Origin: VBCK01 sp035939615
GTDB lineage: Bacteria; Pseudomonadota; Gammaproteobacteria; Burkholderiales; Burkholderiaceae_F
Assembly (NCBI GenBank): GCA_035939615.1
Contig: DASZFP010000169.1
Span: forward strand, 1-20,392
DNA: 20,392 bases
Reading direction: 5' to 3'
Every line of letters starts with the position of its first letter. Position 1 is the stretch's first letter. Positions 7,760 to 15,042 of this stretch are shown piece after piece. Position numbers and translations under genes: made by a program. The notes below the pieces were generated by a model, which was not told where the DNA came from, made no database searches, and was given only the letters and a program-made list of their open reading frames with translations.

Positions 7760-8209
7760 CTATTGGGTCTTCACGGTGGCCGACGTTTCCCAGGAGTTCA
7801 CGTCCTGCGCCTCGCCGGTGCCGCCCGGTTGTCCATCCGACCCGTACGACGCAAGGTCGTAGTCGGAGTGATCCCCAGGAGACTTGTACCGATAGGCACG
7901 CCCCCAGGGATCGGCGGGTACCTGCTTCTGGAGATAGGGGCCCTGCCAGCGGTCCACGCCGTCGGGCTTCGCGACCAGCGCCTGAAGGCCCTGTTCGGTC
8001 GTCGGGTAGACGCCGATGTCGAGGCGATACGTGTCCAGCGCTTTGCCCAGCTGCTCGATCTGCGCGCGGGCGATGTTGGTGTTGGACTTGCCAACCTGAC
8101 CGAAATAGCGAGGCGCCACCAGACCCGCCAGCAGTCCGATGATGACGACCACCACCAGCAGTTCGATCAACGTGAAGCCTCGGTCCGATCGAACCGCCTG
8201 GCGGCACAT
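7760..8209 (-). CDS. gspG: GspG-type major pseudopilin
   Basis: This is the major pseudopilin of the apparatus. From the ATG at 8209 the product has 149 residues. An 11-residue leader (MCRQAVRSDRG) is cut by a prepilin peptidase before 'FTLIELLVVVVIIGLLAGLVAP', with Glu at mature position 5. The C-terminus has the GspG hallmarks 'GVYPTTEQGLQAL', 'GPYLQKQVPADPWGRAY' and an acidic loop 'SYGSDGQPGGTGEAQDV' that fits the calcium site of GspG. The start is uncertain: in-frame ATGs at 8260, 8269, 8272 and 8347 would give longer leaders and none has a strong ribosome binding site, but only 8209 gives a leader of normal length. It is the first gene of the secretion operon and the only pseudopilin seen. 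Confidence 0.92.
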   Translation of the reverse strand: MCRQAVRSDRGFTLIELLVVVVIIGLLAGLVAPRYFGQVGKSNTNIARAQIEQLGKALDTYRLDIGVYPTTEQGLQALVAKPDGVDRWQGPYLQKQVPADPWGRAYRYKSPGDHSDYDLASYGSDGQPGGTGEAQDVNSWETSATVKTQ

Positions 8210-8379
8210 CCGAATTGAACTGGCCGGGGTCGAAAACTGGAACACTGGACCGTCCTCCATCGTGAACATCATTGCGCCGGTGAGAGACGCCGTCTGGACG
8301 GCGCAAACGCGGCTGGACAGAAATGTGGGATGAGTGGTTGTCCCCATCCCGTCTCTTTGGCATTACACGCCACCAGGAC

Positions 8380-8408
8380 AGATTAGCCCAGGGAAAATCC
8401 CTTAGCAA
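8380..8408 (-). promoter_or_regulatory. Candidate sigma-70 promoter with operator-like palindrome upstream of gspG
   Basis: On the minus strand TTGCTA (8403-8408) and TAATCT (8380-8385) are separated by exactly 17 bases. The spacer contains the palindrome AGGGA-TTT-TCCCT (8390-8402), which could be an operator. The hexamers match consensus only partly (4/6 and 3/6), so this is a suggestion. Transcription would begin near 8373, giving about 160 bases of leader if gspG starts at 8209. Confidence 0.3.
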
Positions 8409-8438
8409 GAGCACGGTGCGGTATTCGTTACGGTTGCG

Positions 8439-8459
8439 CAAAATCCCGCAGTGCGGGAT
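8439..8459 (-). terminator. Probable Rho-independent terminator after the sensor kinase gene
   Basis: Reading the minus strand, ATCCCGC-ACT-GCGGGAT forms a perfect 7-bp stem with a 3-base loop (8443-8459) followed directly by TTTT (the last T of the stem side plus a short run) and then GCGC. It lies 17 bases after the kinase stop codon and before the gspG promoter region, so it would separate the two operons. The T-run is short, so termination may be partial. Confidence 0.55.
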
Positions 8460-8475
8460 GGGTATCCACCCAACC

Positions 8476-9888
8476 CTACGCGCTGGGATGGGTAGGGGGG
8501 ACAGGGACACCGGGGAACGTGACGCTGACACGCAGGCCACCCAGGTCGGACTTGTCCAGGTCAATCCGGGCCTGGTGGACCTCGGCGACCGTTCGAACGA
8601 TCGACAGGCCGATGCCACACCCATCGGTGTCGCTGTACAGCCGATAGAAGCGCTCGAACACGCGTTCGCGTTCCTCAGCCGGGATCCCGGGCCCGGCGTC
8701 CTCGACAATGGCGAGCCGGTGGCCGTCGCGGGCGCCGACGGTCACGCGGATTTCACGGCCGGCCGGCCCGTAGCGCATCGCGTTGTCGATCAGGTTGCGC
8801 AGCAGCGAGGCCACGCCGAACTCCATGCCGTTGATCTCGCACGGGGAAAGATCGGCCTCGATGCGCTGCCCGCGCCGGCCCAGCAGCGGGCGCACCTCGT
8901 CGATCACGTGCCCGGCGATCACATCCAGCCGCAAGGGCGCCGTGCCGCTGCGCAGCGCCAGCATGCCGTCCAGCCGCGACAAGGTCAGCAGTTGATCGAC
9001 CATGTGCGATGCCCGGTCGATCGCCACGATCAGCAGCTCGAGGGCCTGCTTGCGTTCGGGCGCGGTGCGGGTGAGCTGCGCGACCTGGGCGTGCACCTTG
9101 ACCGCGGCCAGCGGCGTGCGCAGCTCATGGGCCGCGGCCGAGGTGAAGCGGCGCTCGGTCTCGAGCGCGCTGGCGAAGCGGCGGAACAGCGCATTGATCT
9201 CCCTCACCAGCGGCTGCACCTCGATGGGCGGCGAGCTGACCTCGATCGGGCGAAGATCGTTGGGCGAGCGCTGCGTCAGCTGGCGCGCCGACTCCTGCAG
9301 CGCGCCGGTGGCGCGCCGGATCATCCAGGCATCGATGATCAGCAACGCCGCCAGCGAAACCAGGAACAGGCCGAACAGGCTCGCAAAGGCCGTGTGCGCA
9401 AAGGGTTCCCGCAGTTCGAGCGGCTCGGCGATCTGCAGCACCTTGGTGCGATCCTCGGACCAGGCCACGATGGTGCGGGCCGGGGCGCCTTCGAACGGGC
9501 GCGTGACGAAACCGACCTGTTCGAAGGGCGCGATCGGGCCGGCCTTGGGGTCGCCGTTGGTCAGCAGCAGCTGCTGCGGCGACGGGGACCAGACCTGGTA
9601 GCGGTAGCGGTGGGCGAGCGCCGGGTCCTGGTCCTCGTCCACATGGATCAGGCCGCGCCCCTCGAGTCGCATCTCGTCGATCTCGTGGTCGGTCAGCGTC
9701 AGCAGCGTCTGCGCGACGCTCTGCATCCGCTGGTCGCTGAGCGCGTCGCTCTGGCGGTGCGAGATGAAATACGTGGCGGCGCCGCCCGCCAGCCAGGCGA
9801 CCAGCGTCGCGATCGCGATCAGCAGGAGCAGCCGGCGACGCAGCGACCAGGCGGGCCTGCCGGTCGCTGCTGCCGTCTCAAGCGGCAT
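8476..9888 (-). CDS. QseC-like membrane sensor histidine kinase
   Basis: A 470-residue kinase with two membrane helices (about 19-43 and 166-188) flanking a periplasmic domain of about 120 residues, the QseC/PmrB arrangement. A HAMP-like segment follows. The dimerisation and phosphoacceptor box is 'AAAHELRTPL' (His254), the N box 'LLRNLIDNAMRYGP' (Asn369), and the G boxes 'DAGPGIP' (397-403) and 'GCGIGLSIV' (423-431), so it appears catalytically complete. The start overlaps the regulator stop by 11 bases. The signal it senses cannot be read from the sequence; QseC names an epinephrine/AI-3 sensor in enterobacteria and need not apply here. Its proximity to the secretion operon suggests, but does not show, a regulatory link. 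Confidence 0.92.
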   Translation of the reverse strand: MPLETAAATGRPAWSLRRRLLLLIAIATLVAWLAGGAATYFISHRQSDALSDQRMQSVAQTLLTLTDHEIDEMRLEGRGLIHVDEDQDPALAHRYRYQVWSPSPQQLLLTNGDPKAGPIAPFEQVGFVTRPFEGAPARTIVAWSEDRTKVLQIAEPLELREPFAHTAFASLFGLFLVSLAALLIIDAWMIRRATGALQESARQLTQRSPNDLRPIEVSSPPIEVQPLVREINALFRRFASALETERRFTSAAAHELRTPLAAVKVHAQVAQLTRTAPERKQALELLIVAIDRASHMVDQLLTLSRLDGMLALRSGTAPLRLDVIAGHVIDEVRPLLGRRGQRIEADLSPCEINGMEFGVASLLRNLIDNAMRYGPAGREIRVTVGARDGHRLAIVEDAGPGIPAEERERVFERFYRLYSDTDGCGIGLSIVRTVAEVHQARIDLDKSDLGGLRVSVTFPGVPVPPTHPSA

Positions 9889-10549
9889 TGAGGTCCTGAT
9901 TGAGCCGATAGCCGGCGCCGCGCACGGTCTGGATCAGCGTGCGGGACAGTTTGCGCCGAAGGTTGTGGATGTGCACTTCGATCGCGTTGCTCTCGACCAC
10001 TTCGCCCCAGCCATACAGGGCGTCTTCCAGCTGGCGGCGGCTGAGCACGCGGTCCCGGTTGCGCAGGAAGGTCTCCAGGATCCGGTGCTCGCGCTTGGTG
10101 AGGTCGATGCGTGCGCCGTTGAAAACGGCGCTGTGCTCGCTGTGCGACAGCATCAGCGACCCGAACTCCAGGTTAAGGTGGTTCTGGCCGCTCTGGCGCC
10201 GGTTCAGCGCGCGCAGGCGCGCGCTGAGCTCGAGCAGATCGAACGGCTTGACCAGGTAGTCGTCTGCTCCCAGGTTCAGCACGCGAACGCGATCCAGCAC
10301 GAAACCGCGTGCTGTCAATACCAGAACTGGGGTGACGTTGCCGCTGCTGCGCCACGAGCGCAACAGGTCCTCGCCGGAGGTGCCCGGCAGGCCCAGATCC
10401 AGCACAATCGCGTCGAAGCGCTGCGAAACCATGGCGGCTTCGGCGCCCGGGCCGTCCTGGCGCCAATCGACCGAGAAACCTTCCAATTCCAGGCCGCGGG
10501 CCGTTGACGAGCCCAGCGCGGGGTCGTCTTCTACGATCAGGATACGCAC
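9878..10549 (-). CDS. QseB-like OmpR-family response regulator
   Basis: A 223-residue regulator and the cognate partner of the kinase downstream. The receiver domain has the acidic pair at residues 8-9, phosphoacceptor Asp51 ('IVLDLGLPG'), Thr79 and Lys101 ('DDYLVKPFD'). Residues about 125-220 form a winged-helix DNA-binding domain ('LTKREHRILETFLRNRDRVLSRRQLEDALYG' region and 'VHIHNLRRKL'). I chose the GTG at 10549 because it gives the canonical 'MRILIVEDDP' start with AGGA 7 bases upstream; an earlier in-frame GTG at 10555 has the AGGA almost touching it. Its stop overlaps the kinase start, so the pair is co-translated. QseB/PmrA-type regulators bind TTAA-containing direct repeats and often autoregulate. 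Confidence 0.92.
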   Translation of the reverse strand: MRILIVEDDPALGSSTARGLELEGFSVDWRQDGPGAEAAMVSQRFDAIVLDLGLPGTSGEDLLRSWRSSGNVTPVLVLTARGFVLDRVRVLNLGADDYLVKPFDLLELSARLRALNRRQSGQNHLNLEFGSLMLSHSEHSAVFNGARIDLTKREHRILETFLRNRDRVLSRRQLEDALYGWGEVVESNAIEVHIHNLRRKLSRTLIQTVRGAGYRLNQDLNAA

Positions 10550-10839
10550 GATCACATCCTATAAGGGCTTAAGCTTGAGTCTAAACCCGCACAAACACAC
10601 AGGAAAAGCGTGCGGGGACCGGTTGCCGTCGGGAGCCGCCGTGCGGCAGAAATCCACGTCTGACCGGAAGATCGTCCAACCTGGGGTGGGTCTTAAGGCG
10701 AACCGGACGGCCGGAAAGCTCGTGAAGACCTCCTTAGGACGCCCTTTCGGAGCGATCGAAAGCCGACCGGTCCGCCCGGACCGGGCGGTAACATTCCCGC
10801 GCACCTGCAACCTGGCGGCTCGCGGCCGGTCCAACCCAG
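10550..10839. other. Divergent intergenic region between the qseB-like gene and dsbD
   Basis: This 290-base region must hold the promoters for the two-component operon (minus) and dsbD (plus). The side near the regulator contains tandem hexamers CTTAAG, CTTGAG, TCTAAA (10568-10585), faintly resembling PmrA/QseB half-sites. Further isolated TTAAG and CTTAGG words occur near 10692 and 10733. No convincing -10/-35 pair or conserved RNA structure was found. Open frames crossing it have no family-like sequence. Confidence 0.35.
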
Positions 10840-12978
10840 ATGTCTACTGAGTTCGCGCTGGCGGTATTCCTTTTTGGACTCGTTGCGAGTAGCGCACCGG
10901 TACCGGGCATCGCGCAGCCGGTGCGCTCCGGGCACGTCGCCGCTGAACTGGTTTCCGAAACCGAGGGGCTTGCGCCCGGCCAGACGGTCAACGTCGGGCT
11001 GCGGCTGGTGCATGAGCCGCACTGGCACACCTACTGGATCGTGCCGGGCGATGCCGGCCTGCCGACCCGGCTGAAGTGGCAGCTTCCGCCGGGCTTCGAG
11101 GCGGGGCCGGTGCAGTGGCCGGCACCGCAGCTGCTGCGCGTGGGCCCATTGGCCAACTACGGCTACGAGGGCACGGTGCTGCTGCCATCCACCCTTCGTG
11201 TCCCGGCGACGGTGCCGGAAGGCAGCCAGGTCCGCCTGGCAGCGCACGCGGACTGGCTGGTGTGCAGCGACATCTGCATACCCGAGAGCGCCGATCTGAC
11301 GTTGACGCTGCCGGTCGGCAAGGCCCGCGCTGCCCCCAGCCGGTTCGAGGACGAGTTCGCACAGGCGGCGGCCCGAATTCCGAAGCCGATGGTGCTGGCC
11401 CAGGCCAGCGCCATCATCGATGGAGCCCGGATACGACTGCGCTTTCAGCCCGAGCGTGCGCCCGCTCGCCTGGAGTTCTTTCCGCTTGAGCCGATGCGGC
11501 TGCAGGCGGCGGCGCCGCAGCGGCTGGACGTCTCGGGTTCCTGGGCCTCGCTGGATCTGCAGGCCGAGCCACCGGTGCTGGCGGACTTCAAGGTGCTGCG
11601 CGGCGTGCTGGTGGCCGACGGCGGACCCGGGCGATCCGGCTCGGGATGGACCGGCGTGGTCGAAGTGCCGCTGCAGGCCGGCGTGGTGCCCTCCTTCGCG
11701 CCGGGCGGCGCTACGGAGGGCGAGCCCGCCTCCCCTGCGGCGAAGGCGGGCTCGATGTCGTTGCTGCTCGCACTTGCGGGGGCGTTCGTCGGCGGGTTGA
11801 TCTTGAACCTGATGCCGTGCGTGTTCCCGGTGCTGTCGTTGAAGTTGCTGGCGTTGGTGCAGCACCGGCAACGGGGCGACCCGTCGCTCGCCGCTCATGG
11901 ATTGACGTTTGCGGCCGGCACGGTCGGCAGCTTCGTGCTGCTGGCCGCTGCGCTGGTCGGTCTGCGCGCCGGCGGCTCGCAGCTCGGATGGGGCTTTCAG
12001 CTGCAATCGCCGCTGTTCATCGCGTTGCTGACGGCCCTGTTCTTCGGCATCGGTCTGAACCTGCTGGGCGCGTTCGAGGTGTCGTTCGGAACGGGCCTGG
12101 TCAATTCGAAGGCGGTGCAAGGCTTCGACGATCGTCACCTGCTGGGCAGCTTCGCCACGGGCGTGCTCGCCGTACTGGTGGCTTCGCCCTGCACGGCTCC
12201 GTTCATGGGCGCGGCGCTCGGCTACGCAGCGGCGCAGCCGACGCCGGTCGCGCTGTCGGTGTTCGCCATGCTGGGCGCCGGCATGGCCACTCCCTATCTG
12301 GCCTTGACGCTGTCGCCGTCGCTGCTGAACCGCCTGCCGCGTCCGGGCATCTGGATGCAGCACCTGCGCCAGCTGCTGGCCTTTCCGATGTTCGTCACCT
12401 GCGTGTGGCTGCTGTGGGTGCTGGCGCAGCAGATCGACGTGGACGCGGTGGCGCTGGTGCTGGCGGCCCTGGTTGCGCTGGGGCTGGCAGGCTGGTCTGT
12501 GGGCCAGGCACAGCGCGGCTCCCGCGTGTTCGGCTGGCTCGGAACGGCGGCTGCTCTGACCGCGGCCCTGGTGCTGGTGGCGGCCACCGAACACGGCGCG
12601 GTGCCGCCGGCGCGTGCCGGCACGCCGGCGTCGGAGTCCGAAGGCTGGGCCGAGTGGTCCCCGCGCGCGCAGTCGCAGCTGCTCTCGCAGGGGCGAGCGG
12701 TATTCGTCGACTTCACCGCCGCCTGGTGCGTGACCTGCCAGGCCAACAAGCGACTGGTGCTGCACAGCAGCCGCGTGGCGACGGCCTTCGCCGAACGGGG
12801 CGTGGCACTGCTCAAGGCGGACTGGACCAATCGCAACGACGCGATCGCGCAGGAGCTGGCGCGCTTCGGCCGCAACGGCGTTCCGATGTACGTCTTGTAC
12901 GACTCGGCCGGGCGGCCGCACCTGCTGCCGGAGATCCTGACCGAGCGCGTCGTGCTGGACGAGTTGTCCGCGCTTTAA
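10840..12978 (+). CDS. dsbD: Thiol:disulfide interchange protein DsbD
   Basis: DsbD carries electrons from cytoplasmic thioredoxin across the inner membrane to periplasmic thiol oxidoreductases and cytochrome c maturation. The 712-residue product has a signal peptide (about 1-25) and a periplasmic N-domain with the C-x3-C pair 'VCSDICIPE' (Cys142, Cys146). A linker leads to an eight-helix membrane domain with redox cysteines in 'MPCVFPVLSLK' (Cys327) and 'SPCTAPFMG' (Cys451). A C-terminal thioredoxin-like domain carries 'AAWCVTCQANK' (Cys630, Cys633). All six redox cysteines are present. The N-domain is of the longer type with 'HWHTYWIVPGDAGLPT', closer to ScsB-like relatives than to E. coli DsbD. 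No strong ribosome binding site precedes the ATG, but the signal peptide supports this start. Confidence 0.93.
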   Translation: MSTEFALAVFLFGLVASSAPVPGIAQPVRSGHVAAELVSETEGLAPGQTVNVGLRLVHEPHWHTYWIVPGDAGLPTRLKWQLPPGFEAGPVQWPAPQLLRVGPLANYGYEGTVLLPSTLRVPATVPEGSQVRLAAHADWLVCSDICIPESADLTLTLPVGKARAAPSRFEDEFAQAAARIPKPMVLAQASAIIDGARIRLRFQPERAPARLEFFPLEPMRLQAAAPQRLDVSGSWASLDLQAEPPVLADFKVLRGVLVADGGPGRSGSGWTGVVEVPLQAGVVPSFAPGGATEGEPASPAAKAGSMSLLLALAGAFVGGLILNLMPCVFPVLSLKLLALVQHRQRGDPSLAAHGLTFAAGTVGSFVLLAAALVGLRAGGSQLGWGFQLQSPLFIALLTALFFGIGLNLLGAFEVSFGTGLVNSKAVQGFDDRHLLGSFATGVLAVLVASPCTAPFMGAALGYAAAQPTPVALSVFAMLGAGMATPYLALTLSPSLLNRLPRPGIWMQHLRQLLAFPMFVTCVWLLWVLAQQIDVDAVALVLAALVALGLAGWSVGQAQRGSRVFGWLGTAAALTAALVLVAATEHGAVPPARAGTPASESEGWAEWSPRAQSQLLSQGRAVFVDFTAAWCVTCQANKRLVLHSSRVATAFAERGVALLKADWTNRNDAIAQELARFGRNGVPMYVLYDSAGRPHLLPEILTERVVLDELSAL
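11721..11754. repeat. Palindrome inside the dsbD interdomain linker
   Basis: CGAGCCCGCC (11721-11730) and GGCGGGCTCG (11745-11754) form perfect 10-base arms around a 14-base spacer. It encodes the Ala/Ser/Pro-rich linker (about residues 294-305) joining the periplasmic N-domain to the membrane domain. Confidence 0.65.
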
Positions 12979-13080
12979 CGTCTTCGCGGAATGCGAATCG
13001 GGACACTAGCCGCCTCGGCCGAAATGGGTTACAAGCCCGGTCGGGGCCGGTGCGTCAAGGTGAACGATCGAAAGCCGACA

Positions 13081-14052
13081 ATGCAATACCGACGACTGGG
13101 TCAAAGCGGGTTGAAGCTGAGCGAGCTGTCATTGGGCTCGTGGGTCACTTTCGGCAATCAACTCGATGTGCGCGCCGCGGTCCAGTGCATGACGGCAGCG
13201 CGCGACGCCGGAGTCAATTTCTTCGACAACGCCGAGGTATACGCCGGCGGCCAGGCCGAACGCATCATGGGAGCGGCGCTGCGCGAGTTGGGCTGGCCGC
13301 GCCCCAGCTACGTGGTGTCGACCAAGTTCTTCTGGGGGCTGGCCGGCGGAGCGAACGAGCGAAATACTCTGAATCGCAAGTACCTGCTTAGCGCGATCGA
13401 TGGTTCGCTGGAGCGGCTCGGCCTGTCCTACGTCGACCTGGCGTTCTGCCATCGGGCCGATCCAGACACGCCGCTGGAGGAAACCGTCTGGGCCATGCAC
13501 GACATCATCGAGCGCGGCAAGGCACTGTACTGGGGCATGTCGGAATGGAGCGCTGACGAAATCGCCGCGGCCTGGGAGATCGCCGACCGGCACCACCTGC
13601 ACAAGCCGATCACCGAACAGCCGCAATACAACCTGTTCTGCCGCCGTCGCGTCGAGACCGAATATGCGCGCCTGTACCGGCAGATCGGCCTGGGACTGGC
13701 GAGCTGGAGTCCGCTCGCCTCGGGTCTTCTGACGGGCAAGTATCGCGACGGCATCGCGCCGGGCACGCGCGGGGCGCTGGAGGGCTACGCGTTCCTGAAG
13801 GAGCGGCTGATCGACCCCGACCGCAACGCCAAGGTCGCCCAACTGGCGGACGTGGCGCTCGAGCTGGGATGCTCGGTCGGGCAACTGGCGATCGCCTGGT
13901 GCCTGAAAAATCCGAATGTCAGCACCGTGATCACGGGGGCGCGCACGCCCGCGCAGGTGCGCGAGAACATGCTGGCGGCCGAGGTGGCGCCCAGGATGGA
14001 TGTGGCGGTCATGACCCGCATCGCAACGATCATCGGCGACAACTATGACTAG
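13081..14052 (+). CDS. Aldo/keto reductase, Kv-channel beta-subunit-like
   Basis: A 323-residue NADPH-dependent oxidoreductase of the aldo/keto reductase fold. The catalytic tetrad is visible: Asp49 and Tyr54 ('FFDNAEVYAGG'), Lys82 ('VVSTKFFWG') and His124 ('DLAFCHRADP'). The cofactor region near the C-terminus reads 'STVITGARTPAQVREN'. The family pattern ('YRRLGQSGLKLSELSLGSW', 'ALYWGMSEWSADEI', 'QPQYNLFCR') matches AKR6-type enzymes, which include bacterial relatives of voltage-gated potassium channel beta subunits. I chose the ATG at 13081 because the reductase family begins at 'MQYRRLG'; an in-frame ATG at 12991 adds 30 residues with no family character. The substrate is unknown. It lies about 100 bases after dsbD, with no obvious terminator between. 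Confidence 0.92.
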   Translation: MQYRRLGQSGLKLSELSLGSWVTFGNQLDVRAAVQCMTAARDAGVNFFDNAEVYAGGQAERIMGAALRELGWPRPSYVVSTKFFWGLAGGANERNTLNRKYLLSAIDGSLERLGLSYVDLAFCHRADPDTPLEETVWAMHDIIERGKALYWGMSEWSADEIAAAWEIADRHHLHKPITEQPQYNLFCRRRVETEYARLYRQIGLGLASWSPLASGLLTGKYRDGIAPGTRGALEGYAFLKERLIDPDRNAKVAQLADVALELGCSVGQLAIAWCLKNPNVSTVITGARTPAQVRENMLAAEVAPRMDVAVMTRIATIIGDNYD

Positions 14053-14072
14053 ACCGCTGAACCCGGCAGACG

Positions 14073-14087
14073 CCGCCCCAGGGGCGG
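14073..14087. terminator. Weak GC hairpin after the aldo/keto reductase gene
   Basis: CCGCCCC-A-GGGGCGG begins 20 bases after the reductase stop. It can form a short GC stem, but no T-run follows, so intrinsic termination is doubtful. Confidence 0.25.
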
Positions 14088-14159
14088 GGGTGCGGTTGGG
14101 TGATGCAGCGCTCTAGCGAGGCAGCCGGCGGCCCATTCAGATCACGACCATCCGAGGCC

Positions 14160-14933
14160 ATGAGTACAGTCGTGCGAAGCGCTCTGATCGTTGCCGCACT
14201 GTGCGTTGCGGCGGCACTGGTTTACTGGTTCGTCCTGCGCGAACCGCCCGCGCCGCCTGCGGCGCCGGTGGCGGCGCCTCCGGCGGCCGCGCTGGCAGCC
14301 GCGCCGCCGGCGGCCCGCACTGAACCGGCCGGGCCGCCGCTGCCCGCGCTGGCCGACAGCGATCCAGAACTGATGCAGGCGCTGAACGCACTGTTCGGAT
14401 CCGGCATCGAGGCTCTGCTGATGCGCCCCGGAATCATTCATCGGATCGTGGCGACGGTCGACAACCTGACCGGCAGCAAGGTGCCGGCGCAGGTGATGCC
14501 GCTGCGCCCGCCCGGGGGCGCGTTCAACGTGGCCGAGCGAAGCGGGAGCCTGACGATCGGCCCCGCGAACGCGGCGCGCTACGCCCGCTACATGAACCTG
14601 ATCGCCCAGGTGGACACGGCCCAGGTGGTGGCCACGTACCGGCGTTACTACCCGCTGTTCCAGCAGGCCTATCGCGAGCTCGGCTATCCGAAGGGCGAAT
14701 TCAATGATCGCCTGGTCGAGGTGATCGACGACCTGCTCGAGGCGCCGCAGCCGGAGCCGCCGGTGGCCCTGGTGGCGCCGCGCGCGATGTTCGACTACGC
14801 CGATCCGGCGCTGCAGGATGCGTCGGCCGGTCAGAAGATCATGATCCGGCTCGGGTCCGAAAACGAGGCGCGGGTCAAGGGCAAGCTGCGCCAGCTCCGG
14901 CGCGCGCTCGACAGCGTGGACCTGCCGCGCTAA
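14160..14933 (+). CDS. Membrane-anchored DUF3014 family protein
   Basis: A 257-residue protein of unknown function. A single N-terminal membrane helix (about 5-25) is followed by an Ala/Pro-rich linker (about 28-60) and a predicted helical periplasmic domain. That domain contains 'LPALADSDPELMQALNALFG', 'HRIVATVDNLTGSKVPAQVMPLRPP', 'YARYMNLIAQVD' and 'YRRYYPLFQQAYRELGYP', which match my memory of the DUF3014 family. I prefer the ATG at 14160, with GAGG just upstream; in-frame starts at 14100 and 14103 would place about 20 polar residues before the membrane helix. It follows the aldo/keto reductase by about 110 bases. No function is claimed. Confidence 0.82.
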   Translation: MSTVVRSALIVAALCVAAALVYWFVLREPPAPPAAPVAAPPAAALAAAPPAARTEPAGPPLPALADSDPELMQALNALFGSGIEALLMRPGIIHRIVATVDNLTGSKVPAQVMPLRPPGGAFNVAERSGSLTIGPANAARYARYMNLIAQVDTAQVVATYRRYYPLFQQAYRELGYPKGEFNDRLVEVIDDLLEAPQPEPPVALVAPRAMFDYADPALQDASAGQKIMIRLGSENEARVKGKLRQLRRALDSVDLPR

Positions 14934-14971
14934 GGAGAGGCTTGCCGCGGCCCTTCCTGCTGCAGTTCCCC

Positions 14972-14998
14972 TAAAGTTCGCCGGCGCGGTGCCGATTC
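14972..14998 (+). promoter_or_regulatory. Sigma-28 (FliA) type flagellar promoter
   Basis: TAAAGTTC (14972-14979), an 11-base spacer and GCCGATTC (14991-14998) match the sigma-28 consensus TAAAGTTT-N11-GCCGATAA at 7 of 8 and 6 of 8 positions, with exact spacing. It lies in the gap after the DUF3014 gene, so transcription would start about 35-40 bases before the 74-residue gene at 15043. The base preceding the -35 element is C, as in the extended CTAAAG form. Confidence 0.65.
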
Positions 14999-15042
14999 CG
15001 CAGGGGCGGCCCCCACGCCGTCGATCCTCAGCGGGAACTGAC

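Noticed and set aside
7752..8708. Long N-terminal extension of the GspF frame
   Set aside because: The extra codons run through gspG and the kinase gene in another frame; the true GspF begins at 7751 and has the normal length of about 400 residues.
9899..9915. GCCGATAG-like word resembling a sigma-28 -10 element
   Set aside because: No TAAAG-type -35 element lies at the required distance, and the word is inside the response regulator gene.
10631..10650. GCCGC-CGT-GCGGC mini-hairpin in the divergent region
   Set aside because: Only a 5-bp stem with no T-run; such stems are common by chance at this GC content.
10559..10834. 91-codon minus-strand frame in the divergent promoter region
   Set aside because: No family resemblance or good start context, and it would occupy the promoter space of both flanking operons.
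10693..12921. 742-codon open frame on the minus strand opposite dsbD
   Set aside because: dsbD has all six redox cysteines and a signal peptide; the antisense product is low-complexity Gln/Arg/His and has no recognisable domain.
12991..13080. Upstream ATG for the aldo/keto reductase
   Set aside because: It would add 30 residues before the conserved 'YRRLGQSGL' start of the family, with no homology-like features.
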